Assembly (NCBI RefSeq): GCF_012396605.1
Contig: NZ_JAAXPW010000002.1
Coordinates: 1 to 64,000 of the forward strand
Direction: 5' to 3'
DNA: 64,000 nt
DNA from: Ureibacillus thermosphaericus
GTDB lineage: Bacteria > Bacillota > Bacilli > Bacillales_A > Planococcaceae
Shown here: piece by piece, positions 1 to 8,444 of the stretch
Layout: each line of letters begins with the position of its first letter
Position numbering within the stretch: the first letter of the stretch is position 1
Notes under the pieces: model-generated
Told to the model about the DNA's origin: nothing
What the model saw: only the letters and a program-made list of their open reading frames with translations
Database searches by the model: none
Program-made: the position numbers and the translations under genes

Positions 1-1114
1 ATTTCTTCTTTTGTTCTTTCTCATACATGGTATATGGAATAAGTGCCTCACATTTTCGATTCGAAAGGATGTCCTCATAGTTCTGTTCACTACCATAACC
101 AGCATCTGCGACAATATACTTTGGCAACGGAAAATAATCCTTTTCTATCTTATTCAAGAACGGAATTAATGTACGTGTATCAGTAGGATTTGGAAAGATG
201 CTATAAGCTAGTGCGTATTGACCTTCTGTTGCGATTTGTACATTGTATCCAGCTTTCAATTGACCGTTTTTCATATAGTCGTCTTTCATTCGCATGAACG
301 TCGCATCTTGATCTGTTTTGGAATAACTGTTCCGTTCCCCCAAGATGTCCAAGTCTTTTTGGTATTTTTGTTTTCGCAGAATGAAGTCTATTAATTGTTT
401 GTACGCTTGTTTTGGATATTTTCGTTCGCTTCTTAATGCTTTTCGTTCTGTGGCATCGGGCGATGTTTCTATCTTTTGGTCATATTCCTTAATGACTTCA
501 TCGACTTGTTGCACCATTTGAGCGAGTTCTTCAACGGACAGTTCTCCCTCATTTTCCCGCTCCATTTCAGGGATGATTTCTTTTTCTAATAGTTCGTTGT
601 ATAACTGATTGGACTTTTCAATTAAGTTTTGGTTGTATTTTTCAATGGATTTCTTCCATACGAAAGTAAATTTATTGGCATTCGCTTCAATCTTCGTACC
701 ATCGATAAAAATGGCTTCTTGATCGATTAACTTTTCTTCCACCAGTTGGCAACGGAATTGGACAAAACATTGACGAATTAATTCTTTTACTTCCGGATGC
801 ACACGAAAACGATTGATCGTCCGATAACTTGGTTCATATCCTTGTGCCAACCACATCATTCGTATACTGTCCTTTAATAGCACTTCAATTTTTCGACCTG
901 AAAAGACAGACTGCGAATAGGCACACAAAATAATTTTTAGCATCATGCGTGGATGATAAGCAGGACAACCTGTATTTCGAAGAAACGGCTGGAAGGCTTC
1001 ATCTGGAATACTTTCAACTAAATGGTGAATATGGAAGGCAATATCATTTTCTTGTAATTTTATTTCTAAATCTAGAGGTAAAACTAATTGATTCATGTTA
1101 TAATATTTAAACAT
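1..1114 (-). CDS. IS1182-family transposase, N-terminal about 370 residues (partial)
   Basis: Reading the minus strand from the ATG at 1114 gives an open frame to the window edge. The protein starts MFKYYNMNQLVLPLDLEIKL, followed by an N-terminal DUF772-like helical domain (motif CPAYHPRMMLKIILCAYSQS), then the first catalytic Asp region IFIDGTKIEANANKFTFVWK, and further on the block KAGYNVQIATEGQYALAYSI typical of IS1182 DDE transposases. A GAAGG ribosome site lies about 7 bases before the ATG. The C-terminus, including the last acidic catalytic residue, is outside the window. The gene would catalyse transposition of the element. No frameshift is visible in the part present. Confidence 0.85.
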   Translation of the reverse strand, partial: MFKYYNMNQLVLPLDLEIKLQENDIAFHIHHLVESIPDEAFQPFLRNTGCPAYHPRMMLKIILCAYSQSVFSGRKIEVLLKDSIRMMWLAQGYEPSYRTINRFRVHPEVKELIRQCFVQFRCQLVEEKLIDQEAIFIDGTKIEANANKFTFVWKKSIEKYNQNLIEKSNQLYNELLEKEIIPEMERENEGELSVEELAQMVQQVDEVIKEYDQKIETSPDATERKALRSERKYPKQAYKQLIDFILRKQKYQKDLDILGERNSYSKTDQDATFMRMKDDYMKNGQLKAGYNVQIATEGQYALAYSIFPNPTDTRTLIPFLNKIEKDYFPLPKYIVADAGYGSEQNYEDILSNRKCEALIPYTMYEKEQKKK

Positions 1115-1173
1115 AAGGACCCTTCTCTCTGTTAGTTTTGTGTGGTAACTTAATTTTAACAGAAGAGGTCCTT
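1115..1173 (-). repeat. Inverted repeat covering the transposase ribosome binding site
   Basis: The segment 1115-1134 is complementary, with one bulge, to 1157-1173 (arms AAGGACC and GGTCCTT plus CTGTTA and TAACAG). One arm contains the Shine-Dalgarno sequence of the transposase. Transcripts entering from outside the element would fold and hide the ribosome site, while a transcript started inside the loop would not. This is the logic used by several IS elements to block expression by impinging transcription; applying it here is inference. Confidence 0.5.
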
Positions 1174-1197
1174 ATTTTTTATTGAAAAAATGAAGAA

Positions 1198-1234
1198 CAG
1201 CCCATGAAATTTCATTCCAAAATTTCATGGGCTG
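1198..1234. terminator. Perfect 15-bp hairpin inside the IS end
   Basis: A perfect inverted repeat with 15-bp arms (CAGCCCATGAAATTT and its complement) and a 7-base loop sits between the IS terminus and the transposase promoter region. On the minus strand it is followed by a T-rich run. It may stop transcription entering the element from the flank. Confidence 0.55.
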
Positions 1235-1558
1235 TTTCCATTTTAGAGGGGGTTTTGTCCCAGCCTCGTTTTTTTAAATACGGCTCCTACTAATGGAAGC
1301 ATGTCGATTATTCAAATAACTTTAACACTTTAACGTTTTAAATAAACAAATTTTTTTCTTTTTTTATCGATTTATACCTTGATTTTTTTAAAAGCTGTCT
1401 TTAGACTATTCTGTATATTATTTATATTTCAAAAGTTTTATGTATGAAATCATATACATATAAAGGGACTTTACAGTATGGCATTTATAAATTTCATAAA
1501 ATACTGAATCTTATGTTAAAATAAATAAATGCTGGAACTAACGGAGGTTAAATTTAAA

Positions 1559-2818
1559 ATGGAAGTTGCGGATAAAAGCTTTACTGTTGAAAACATCTTA
1601 AAAGCACAGCACCAATTAAAAGATGTAGTACTTCATACGCCATTACAAAAAAATGAATATCTGTCAGAAAAGTATGGTGCGAATATTTATTTAAAACGTG
1701 AAGATTTACAATCAGTGCGCTCCTTTAAGTTACGGGGTGCTTATTATAAAATTAAAAAAGTTGAAGATGAAGCACGTGCAAGAGGTGTTGTTTGCGCCAG
1801 CGCCGGCAATCATGCCCAAGGGGTAGCTTATTCTTGTGCTCATTTAAAGATTAAAGGAACCATTTTCATGCCGTTGACAACTCCAAAACAAAAAGTCGAC
1901 CAAGTGCGCATGTTCGGTCGCGATTATGTGGAAATTGTGTTAACTGGCGATACATTTGATGATTCAGCAAATGCAGCGATGGATTATTGTTTGGAACATG
2001 AAATGATCTTTATTCATCCTTTTGATGATTATGATATTATCGCTGGACAAGGCACATTGGGCGTAGAAATTTTAAATGACATTGAAGAACCTCTTGATTT
2101 TGTATTTGGAGGTATCGGTGGCGGAGGATTAATGAGCGGAGTTGCTGCCTATATTAAAAACATTTCACCACATACAAAAGTGATTGGGGTTGAACCAGAA
2201 GGCGCTCCAAGTATGAAAGCAGCCTTTGAAAATGGCGGACCTGTCACTTTAGAAAAAATTGATAAGTTTTGCGACGGTACAGCAGTTCAATCTGTTGGGC
2301 AAAAAACTTATGAAATTTGCCGCAAATATTTAGATGATATTATTACAATACCGGAAGGAAAAGTAAGTACAACTATTCTTGACTTATATAATAAACACGC
2401 TATCATTGCAGAACCATCCGGCGCATTACCAGTATCCGCCCTTGATTTTTTTGCGGATCAGCTAAAAGGAAAAACGGCCGTTGCGATTATTACAGGTGGC
2501 AATAATGATATCAGCCGTATGCAAGAGATTAAAGAAAAATCATTATTATATGAAGGTTTGCTTTACTACTTTATCGTCAACTTCCCTCAACGCGCAGGAG
2601 CATTACGCCAATTCTTAACGGTTGTTCTCGGCCCTAATGATGATATTATCCGATTTGAATATACGAAGAAAAACAATAAAGAAGAAGGTCCTGCACTAGT
2701 CGGAATTGAAGTAAGCAAACCGGGAGATTATGAAGGCTTAATCGATCGCATGCGAGTGAATGGTTTTGAGTTTAAAGAAGTGAATAAAGACAGCACTTTA
2801 TTTGGATTGTTGATTTAA
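1559..2818 (+). CDS. ilvA: Threonine dehydratase (threonine ammonia-lyase), biosynthetic
   Basis: PLP enzyme that deaminates threonine to 2-oxobutanoate, the first step of isoleucine synthesis. The PLP-lysine motif SFKLRG lies near residue 56, the substrate loop SAGNHAQG near residue 85, and the glycine-rich phosphate-binding loop GGIGGGGLMSG in the middle. The C-terminal 80 residues (YYFIVNFPQRAGALRQFL) form a single ACT-like regulatory domain, as in the roughly 420-residue Bacillus enzyme. The ATG at 1559 is preferred over 1529 because GGAGG lies 11 bases upstream of it. The gene stands alone with its own terminator. Feedback control by isoleucine is known for the family, not shown here. 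Confidence 0.93.
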   Translation: MEVADKSFTVENILKAQHQLKDVVLHTPLQKNEYLSEKYGANIYLKREDLQSVRSFKLRGAYYKIKKVEDEARARGVVCASAGNHAQGVAYSCAHLKIKGTIFMPLTTPKQKVDQVRMFGRDYVEIVLTGDTFDDSANAAMDYCLEHEMIFIHPFDDYDIIAGQGTLGVEILNDIEEPLDFVFGGIGGGGLMSGVAAYIKNISPHTKVIGVEPEGAPSMKAAFENGGPVTLEKIDKFCDGTAVQSVGQKTYEICRKYLDDIITIPEGKVSTTILDLYNKHAIIAEPSGALPVSALDFFADQLKGKTAVAIITGGNNDISRMQEIKEKSLLYEGLLYYFIVNFPQRAGALRQFLTVVLGPNDDIIRFEYTKKNNKEEGPALVGIEVSKPGDYEGLIDRMRVNGFEFKEVNKDSTLFGLLI

Positions 2819-2826
2819 CAAAAAGA

Positions 2827-2864
2827 AACCCGAGCGTTTAATGTGATAAGCGCTCGGGTTTTAG
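2827..2864 (+). terminator. Rho-independent terminator of ilvA
   Basis: Perfect 10-bp stem (AACCCGAGCG / CGCTCGGGTT) directly after the ilvA stop codon, followed by a short T run. Confidence 0.85.
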
Positions 2865-2922
2865 ATTTTATTAACAGATTTTGTATTATTTTTTTCAATA
2901 TGGAAGGATATATTTTGGCATT

Positions 2923-2960
2923 TAAAAAAAATAAAAACCAACCCTTATAATAAGAGTTGG
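2923..2960 (-). terminator. Rho-independent terminator of the ABC transporter operon
   Basis: Inverted repeat at 2938-2960 (CCAACTCTTA / TAAGGGTTGG on the minus strand, with one mismatch), followed on the minus strand by a long T-rich tract. It lies just after the ATPase gene that ends at 2976. Confidence 0.8.
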
Positions 2961-2975
2961 CTGTATCAACATTAA

Positions 2976-3770
2976 TTACCCCAACAACGCTCGGTCAGAA
3001 TTCATTTTTTCACCGCGGATGCGTTCGAATTCAGCCATTAAGTCTGGAATTGTTAAGTTTGGTTTTTGAACTTCATCTACTTCTAAAATGATTTGCCCTT
3101 TATCCATCATAATTAAACGATTGCCTAAATCGATAGCTTGTTGCATGTTGTGCGTTACCATTAACGTTGTTAAATGATTTTCTTCTACCAATTGCTTTGT
3201 TAAGTTCGTAATCAATTCTGCTCGTGATGGGTCAAGAGCTGCCGTATGCTCATCTAGTAATAGAATCGCAGGTTGCGTAAATGTTGCCATCAATAATGAC
3301 AATGCCTGTCTTTCCCCACCGGATAGCAATCCAACTTTTGCATTTAAGCGATTTTCTAAATTCAAATGCAATTTCTCAAGAGACGTGCGGAAGAAGTCAC
3401 GTCGTTGTCGATTCACGCCTAATCGCAATGAACGATTGGCGTTTCGAGCATAAGCAATTGCAAGATTTTCCTCAATTGTCATAGATGGTGCAGTACCCGC
3501 CATCGGATCTTGAAAAACGCGCCCGATATAGTGAGAACGCTTGTATTCAGGTAAATGGGTTACGTCTTTTCCATCAATCCATACTTTCCCAACATCTGGT
3601 TTTAATACTCCAGAAATCATGTTCATCATCGTTGACTTTCCCGCACCATTACTTCCGATAACCGTTACGAAATCTCCAGGTTTTAAATGAAGATTGATGT
3701 TATTCAAAGCCACCTTTTCATCTGGTGTACCTTCATTAAAAATTTTGTTAATGCCTTCTAGCTTAAGCAA
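2976..3770 (-). CDS. ABC transporter ATP-binding protein, TrpXYZ-type importer
   Basis: Cytoplasmic ATPase that energises the importer made with the two upstream genes. Visible motifs are Walker A GSNGAGKST near residue 40, the signature LSGGERQALSLLM near residue 150, and Walker B AILLLDEHTAALDP near 170. The start is a TTG at 3770 with GGAGG 8 bases upstream; it overlaps the permease end by 8 bases, showing translational coupling. The architecture (COG1101 ATPase, COG4120 permease, COG2984 lipoprotein) is that of the streptococcal tryptophan importer TrpXYZ, but related systems may carry other substrates. The nearby trp operon makes tryptophan attractive, yet no T-box precedes this operon. 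Confidence 0.85.
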   Translation of the reverse strand: MLKLEGINKIFNEGTPDEKVALNNINLHLKPGDFVTVIGSNGAGKSTMMNMISGVLKPDVGKVWIDGKDVTHLPEYKRSHYIGRVFQDPMAGTAPSMTIEENLAIAYARNANRSLRLGVNRQRRDFFRTSLEKLHLNLENRLNAKVGLLSGGERQALSLLMATFTQPAILLLDEHTAALDPSRAELITNLTKQLVEENHLTTLMVTHNMQQAIDLGNRLIMMDKGQIILEVDEVQKPNLTIPDLMAEFERIRGEKMNSDRALLG

Positions 3771-4794
3771 GGTGATCGCCTCCTTGCTTTTCTAGTTGAG
3801 CAGCGGCTAGCTTTTCTTGCAGTCGCTTCGCCTTCCGCTTCTTATCTTTTTGCTTATCAATCATTTGCGGAACGATTAACGCTAAGATTACAATGATGGC
3901 TGTAATCAATTTCATATCACTTGCATCGAGGAATGGCACTCGCAATGCAATCGCAAGTACAATCCGATAAACAATTGCTCCAACTATTACCGCAAAAGTA
4001 GTGCGCATGATTGATTTCGTTCCAAAAATCGCTTCACCGATAATGACAGATGCTAGACCAACTGTAATCATCCCGATCCCCATTGTCGCATCGGAATATT
4101 TATTATATTGGGCGATTAAAGCCCCCGCTAACGCTACTAACCCATTCGATAATCCAACACCTAAAATAATTAAAGTGTCCGTATTCGCAGAAAAACTGCG
4201 AATCATTCGTTTGTTATCCCCCGTAGCACGAATCGCTAGACCAATCTCTGTTTTGAGGAACCAATCCACTATGAACTTAATTGCTGTTGTAAGAATTATC
4301 ATGACAAAAAGTATTTCCCAAGTTTGTGGAAGATTTTTTACTCCTAAACTCGTCAAAATGTTATTGAAAAATGCATCAATCCCTAAATGTTCCCAGAAAG
4401 AATAAATTTTAGTGAAGATTGTTTCACTATTTAGTAGAGGAACGTTCGGAAGGCTCGTTGCATTTTCACTTGAGAAGCCCATAATTCGCAGGTTTACGGA
4501 ATAGAGGCCAATCATCATAATGATCCCGGCAAGGAGCGGATTAATGTTTCCTTTTGTATGGAGCAAACCAGTGATACATCCTGCAATAAATCCTACGACA
4601 ATCGCTGCTAACGTAGCTAATATTGGGTGATAACCTAAAACAATCATTGTTGCAGCTGTAGCCGCACCCGAAACAAAGCTACCATCTACCGTCAAGTCTG
4701 GAAAATCTAACACTCGGAATGTTAGATACACTCCGAGTGCCATTATTGCGTAGATGATTCCTTGCTCAACTGCACCGAACATTGCTGTAAACAT
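3763..4794 (-). CDS. ABC transporter permease, TrpY-like
   Basis: Integral membrane permease of the BPD_transp_2/LivH-like type, about 343 residues with eight to nine hydrophobic segments, for example FTAMFGAVEQGIIYAIMALG at the N-terminus and ILALIVPQMI near residue 310. The motif RATGDNKRMIRSF near residue 190 is the cytoplasmic coupling loop that contacts the ATPase. The C-terminus is a charged tail rich in Lys, Arg and Gln. The start ATG at 4794 follows GGAGAG. It overlaps the ATPase gene downstream and lies 34 bases after the binding-protein gene, so the three form one operon. Confidence 0.85.
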   Translation of the reverse strand: MFTAMFGAVEQGIIYAIMALGVYLTFRVLDFPDLTVDGSFVSGAATAATMIVLGYHPILATLAAIVVGFIAGCITGLLHTKGNINPLLAGIIMMIGLYSVNLRIMGFSSENATSLPNVPLLNSETIFTKIYSFWEHLGIDAFFNNILTSLGVKNLPQTWEILFVMIILTTAIKFIVDWFLKTEIGLAIRATGDNKRMIRSFSANTDTLIILGVGLSNGLVALAGALIAQYNKYSDATMGIGMITVGLASVIIGEAIFGTKSIMRTTFAVIVGAIVYRIVLAIALRVPFLDASDMKLITAIIVILALIVPQMIDKQKDKKRKAKRLQEKLAAAQLEKQGGDHLA

Positions 4795-4828
4795 ATTGAA
4801 TCATCTCTCCTAACATGTTGAAAATATT

Positions 4829-5851
4829 TTATTGTTGTGTTTCGACAAGCTCAGCTTCCCACTCGTCTTTCACTTCAAGACCAAGTTTCTCAATTGCATC
4901 TTTATTCATTACTAATTTCAATGTATTTGGATATTCTGCTGGAATATCTGCAGGTGTCGCTTCACCTTTTAAGATTTTTGCAGCCATTTCACCAGCTTGA
5001 TATCCGATATCGTAATACTCGAAACCAAATGCCAACAATCCGCCGCGTCTTACAGAGTCAAATTCACCAACAACAAGCGGTAGTTTATTGCTATCTGCTA
5101 CTTGAATAATAGATTCTAGAGCGGATACGACTGTGTTATCTGTAATGATATAAAATGCATCAACTTTTCCGATTAAAGATTCTGCAGCTTGTTTGATCTC
5201 TGAACTTTGAGATACAGTAGCACCTTCTACTTTTAAACCTAATGAATCAGCAATCTCTTTCACTTGGTTTACTTGAGCTACTGAGTTTTGTTCACCTGCG
5301 TTGTAAACCATTCCGATTGATTTAACGTCTAAAGCGTCTTTCATGAATTCTACCGTTGTTTTAATTGCTTCTGGGTGCAAGTCAATCGTACCAGTAACGT
5401 TTGCACCAGGTGATTCAATCGAATCAATTAATTGAGCTGCAACCGGATCTGTTACAGATGTAAAAACAATTGGAATTTCAGTTGTTACATTTTTAGCAGC
5501 TTGTGCAGATGGAGTGGAGTTGGCGAAAATCAAATCTACTCCTGCACTTGCTAAGTTTTGTGCAATTTGCGTATTCAAACTATTATCGTTTTGTGCAATT
5601 TGATAATCATATTCAACATTTAAACCAGCATCTTTCAATGCATCTTGGAATCCTTGATATGCAGCGTTTAAAGATGGATGTTCAACAATTTGTGTTACAC
5701 CAATCTTATAATTTTTTACTTCTTCTGTTGTTTCGTTTTCTGTGTTGTTTTCGCTCGATTCAGATGTATCATTACCGCCGCCGCCACAAGCAGCTAGAAG
5801 CAACACTAAACCAAAGAGCAAAAATGATAGTTTTTTCATGCTACTTTTCAT
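4829..5851 (-). CDS. ABC transporter substrate-binding lipoprotein (ABC_sub_bind family, TrpX-like)
   Basis: Extracytoplasmic binding protein anchored by a lipid. The N-terminus MKSSMKKLSFLLFGLVLLLA ends in a lipobox (LLAAC) followed by a Gly and Ser/Glu/Asn-rich linker. The mature part (YKIGVTQIVEHPSLNAAYQG, later PIVFTSVTDPVAAQL) is typical of the ABC_sub_bind/COG2984 family. The ATG at 5851 has GGGGG 8 bases upstream and is preferred over the longer frame. It is first in the importer operon and has a good promoter at 5944-5972. Substrate is inferred as an aromatic amino acid such as tryptophan by family analogy only. Confidence 0.87.
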   Translation of the reverse strand: MKSSMKKLSFLLFGLVLLLAACGGGGNDTSESSENNTENETTEEVKNYKIGVTQIVEHPSLNAAYQGFQDALKDAGLNVEYDYQIAQNDNSLNTQIAQNLASAGVDLIFANSTPSAQAAKNVTTEIPIVFTSVTDPVAAQLIDSIESPGANVTGTIDLHPEAIKTTVEFMKDALDVKSIGMVYNAGEQNSVAQVNQVKEIADSLGLKVEGATVSQSSEIKQAAESLIGKVDAFYIITDNTVVSALESIIQVADSNKLPLVVGEFDSVRRGGLLAFGFEYYDIGYQAGEMAAKILKGEATPADIPAEYPNTLKLVMNKDAIEKLGLEVKDEWEAELVETQQ

Positions 5852-5943
5852 ACAAATATCCCCCACTATCCTTCGAAAAATTACTAACAATTTCGAATAA
5901 AAAATATTTTCGCTTTATTCAAATAAAGCTAGAGTTTAACGAT

Positions 5944-5972
5944 ATATTACATTCTCATAGTTCAAGAGTCAA
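5944..5972 (-). promoter_or_regulatory. SigA-type promoter of the ABC importer operon
   Basis: On the minus strand TTGACT, a 17-base spacer and TAATAT are present about 95 bases upstream of the lipoprotein start. The leader between promoter and gene shows no T-box or other riboswitch I recognise. Confidence 0.7.
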
Positions 5973-6177
5973 TAACATTAGGAATGTTCTGAATTTAAGA
6001 AAATTCTTTTTATTACTTTAGTAATATTAATTTATCGCTTTAAATCGCTAAATTACGAGGATTTTCTAGAATAAATTGTTTTTTTGAAATAATGAATATT
6101 TTGTGACAAAATTGTGAACTTTATTTTGTTGTACGAAATCTTCCCTTTATCATCGTTAATTTTTTCCAAAGCTAAAT

Positions 6178-6205
6178 TTGATTTTCTTTTTGTTTATGAT
6201 AGAAT
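6178..6205 (+). promoter_or_regulatory. SigA-type promoter of queT
   Basis: TTGATT, a 16-base spacer and TAGAAT, ending about 24 bases before the preQ1 riboswitch. Confidence 0.6.
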
Positions 6206-6228
6206 TATATTTTGTGTGCTTATCACAC

Positions 6229-6265
6229 CGTGGTTCGCGAAATCCCACGATAAAAAACTAAGGAG
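6229..6265 (+). ncRNA. preQ1-I riboswitch
   Basis: The hairpin CGTGG...CCACG with the conserved loop start TTCGC, followed by the A-rich tail AAAAAACTAAGGAG, matches the minimal class I preQ1 riboswitch (compact H-type pseudoknot). The tail that closes the pseudoknot runs into the AAGGAG ribosome site of queT, so ligand binding should block translation. The downstream gene, a queuosine-precursor transporter, fits. Confidence 0.85.
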
Positions 6266-6275
6266 TGAAAATTTA

Positions 6276-6764
6276 ATGAAAACAAAATTTATGGCAATGG
6301 CCGCAATCATAGCTGCACTTTATATTGCGGTAACGTATACGTTATCATTTTTAAGCTTTGGCGATATTCAATTTCGCATCGCTGAAATCTTTAACCATCT
6401 AATTGCCTTTAACCCTCGCTATATGCTAGGTGTTGTATTAGGCGTATTTATATCAAACTTATTTTCACCTCTAGGCTGGTTTGATTTAGTCTTCGGAGTA
6501 GCCCACTCCGTTATTTGCTTAACGATTCTTATCATCGTTAGCAAATATGTGAAAAACATCGCCTATCGTATGTTGATTAACTCATTTGTCTTCACATTCA
6601 TGATGTGGATTATCGCTTTAGAATTAAAGTTAGCGTTAGAGCTTCCCTTCTGGCTTTCGTGGTTAACTACAGCCATTGGTGAAGCGGTTGTTTTACTAAT
6701 CGGTATTCCAATTATGCAATTGCTAGATAAACGATTAAATTTCAAAAATTTAATCGATCAATAA
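6276..6764 (+). CDS. queT: Queuosine-precursor (preQ0/preQ1) ECF transporter S component
   Basis: Small membrane protein of 162 residues with about five to six hydrophobic helices (FMAMAAIIAALYIAVTYTLS, MLGVVLGVFISNLFS, VVLLIGIPIMQLL). The block FGDIQFRIAEIFNHLIAFNP is typical of the QueT family. As an ECF S component it would bind a queuosine precursor and use a shared energising module encoded elsewhere. The ATG at 6276 is chosen because AAGGAG lies about 10 bases before it and because the family starts there; the longer open frame upstream covers promoter and riboswitch. A strong terminator follows. Confidence 0.88.
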   Translation: MKTKFMAMAAIIAALYIAVTYTLSFLSFGDIQFRIAEIFNHLIAFNPRYMLGVVLGVFISNLFSPLGWFDLVFGVAHSVICLTILIIVSKYVKNIAYRMLINSFVFTFMMWIIALELKLALELPFWLSWLTTAIGEAVVLLIGIPIMQLLDKRLNFKNLIDQ

Positions 6765-6773
6765 TATAAAACT

Positions 6774-6812
6774 AGTAGCACAGACTAATGTACAGTCTGT
6801 GCTACTTTTTTA
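6774..6812 (+). terminator. Rho-independent terminator of queT
   Basis: Perfect 13-bp stem AGTAGCACAGACT / AGTCTGTGCTACT followed by TTTTT. Confidence 0.9.
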
Positions 6813-6956
6813 TACTAGGATTAAAAATGAACGAACTCTTTTGGATTTGGTAGATTTTTACAATCAGCAATTATTTTTTTGAATTTAGCAATTTATCGAT
6901 TCGAAAATACTTATTTATTCGAATAACATTTTCCTTCCCGAATTTACCGAAAATTA

Positions 6957-6985
6957 TTGACATTCATACAATTTCGGAATAAAAT
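6957..6985 (+). promoter_or_regulatory. Promoter of the trp operon
   Basis: Consensus TTGACA at 6957-6962, 17-base spacer, TAAAAT at 6980-6985, immediately before the T-box leader. Confidence 0.85.
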
Positions 6986-6991
6986 ATACTG

Positions 6992-7352
6992 CAATCAAAC
7001 GTGGCGGAGAAAGGTTGTGGAAGCACAATCACCGCACCGGTAGCTTAGTTGAGCAGAGTCTGAGTTTAGTTGAGAATAGCCGAGCAAAATTGATGAGTAA
7101 GGAAAAGTAGCGAAATGTGTAATGCGATAGAGAGCTAGTGGTTGGTGGAAACTAGTGCATTCCTTTTCGTGAATGGGCCTTACGAGAGCAACTGCGCAAG
7201 TGGTTGACGTCTTTCCCGCGTTATTGGGAAGTGTTCACGACAGTGAGCACACCGAGGTGGAAGTCATAACTGCTTCAATAGAGGTGGCAACGCGGCAGCA
7301 AGGTCGTCCTCTGCAAATGGGTTTTCATGCCCTTTTGCAGAGGTTTTTTTTA
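6992..7352 (+). ncRNA. T-box riboswitch leader, tryptophan specifier (UGG)
   Basis: The leader has the stem I features AGAGAG and a TTGGTG apical loop near 7131-7150, then a specifier loop in which GAA is followed by TGG at 7174-7176 and GCC, the usual context of a T-box specifier codon; UGG reads tRNA-Trp. The T-box sequence itself is AGAGGTGGCAACGCGG near 7279-7294. It is followed by a terminator (arms starting CCTCTGCAAA, 7308-7343) and T8. Uncharged tRNA-Trp would stabilise the antiterminator and turn on trpDCFBA. Confidence 0.9.
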
Positions 7353-7409
7353 TTTCTCCCACCGGCTATTCTATCTAAACTTCAAATTTTAAATTTGGAG
7401 GATGATAGA

Positions 7410-8444
7410 ATGAACATTCATGTTTTTACAAAACGTGTTCAAGAAAAAGAAAACTTATCTTATGACGATATGATTCAAGCGGCAGAAATCATCTTTAACG
7501 AGGAAACACCAAAAGAAGCAATTGCTGAATTTTTAGTAGCACTTCATGAAAAAGGTGAAACAGCGGAGGAAATTGCCGCACTTTCCATCGTGATGAAATC
7601 CAATGCCATTCATTTCCCTGTCACAAAAGGTACTTATATCGATATTTGCGGTACTGGGGGCGACGGTCTGAAAACTTTCAACATCAGTACAACTTCTGCC
7701 TTTGTATTAGCAAGCAGCTTTGTGAAAGTCGCAAAACATGGCAATCGGAAAATTTCTAGTTCTTCTGGAAGTGCCGATGTCCTACAAGCACTAGGCATTC
7801 ATACAGATTTTACTGTCCATGAGTCCGTACAGTTATTGGAACAAGAAGGAATCACTTTTCTATATGCCCCGGCCGTTCATCCAAAACTGAAACGCATCGG
7901 TGAAGTTCGTCGAGCAATTGGTAAGCCAACCATTTTCAACTTAGTTGGCCCCTTAACAAATCCTGTTGACTTAGAGGTTCAACTAGTCGGCATTAATCGT
8001 CCAGATTTCGTGGAGGAATATGCAAAAGTATTAAGTATTTTAGGGAGAAAGCGAGCTATCGTTATTTCAGGATCACAAGGCATGGATGAAGCTTCTCTCG
8101 ACCACCGAAACCGTTCTACCCTGTTGGAAAATGGCGAAATTAAACCTTTCACCATCAACATTGAAGAACTGGGTTTACAACCTGCATCGATATCACACCT
8201 CCGTGGTGGTACACCGGAAGAAAATGCTGAAATATTAAAAGAATTATTGAAAGGAAAACGCTCGCCATACTATGATGCAGTCGTTTTAAATTCAGCTCTC
8301 GGTTTCTTCGCATACGGCATTGCCGAAACATTGAAAGAAGGTGTTTCCATGGCTCGTGATGCCATCGAATCCGGTCGTGCTTATAAGAAACTAGAAGCAG
8401 TGATTGAATTTAGCCAAAACACAATAAAGGAGCAAGCAATTTAA
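7410..8444 (+). CDS. trpD: Anthranilate phosphoribosyltransferase
   Basis: Transfers phosphoribose from PRPP to anthranilate, second step of tryptophan synthesis. The PRPP-binding motif CGTGGDGLKTFNIST lies near residue 80, with the family blocks VAKHGNRKISSSSGSADVLQ and FLYAPAVHPKLKRIGEVRRAIG after it. The length (344 residues) is normal. The ATG at 7410 has GGAGG 8 bases upstream; an open frame reaching back to 7173 is only the T-box leader. First gene of the operon; its stop overlaps the trpC start (TAATG). Confidence 0.95.
   Translation: MNIHVFTKRVQEKENLSYDDMIQAAEIIFNEETPKEAIAEFLVALHEKGETAEEIAALSIVMKSNAIHFPVTKGTYIDICGTGGDGLKTFNISTTSAFVLASSFVKVAKHGNRKISSSSGSADVLQALGIHTDFTVHESVQLLEQEGITFLYAPAVHPKLKRIGEVRRAIGKPTIFNLVGPLTNPVDLEVQLVGINRPDFVEEYAKVLSILGRKRAIVISGSQGMDEASLDHRNRSTLLENGEIKPFTINIEELGLQPASISHLRGGTPEENAEILKELLKGKRSPYYDAVVLNSALGFFAYGIAETLKEGVSMARDAIESGRAYKKLEAVIEFSQNTIKEQAI

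Larger units (their letters stand above)
1..1267 (-). mobile_element. IS1182-family insertion sequence, truncated by the window edge
   Basis: The element carries a minus-strand DDE transposase gene that runs off the left edge. Its right boundary is put near 1267 because the sequence there, read on the minus strand, begins GAGGCTGGGACAAAACCC, which resembles the terminal inverted repeat of IS1182-type elements known from Bacillales and staphylococci. The other end lies outside the window, so target duplication and intactness cannot be judged. The 291 bases from here to ilvA (1268-1558) are AT-rich and hold no recognisable gene. Confidence 0.8.

Noticed and set aside
5503-6021. Plus-strand frame opposite the ABC lipoprotein gene
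   Set aside because: Antisense shadow with unlikely composition; the lipoprotein has lipobox, promoter and operon context.
7173-7409. Long N-terminal extension of TrpD
   Set aside because: The sequence is the T-box leader and terminator; the real ATG at 7410 has GGAGG.
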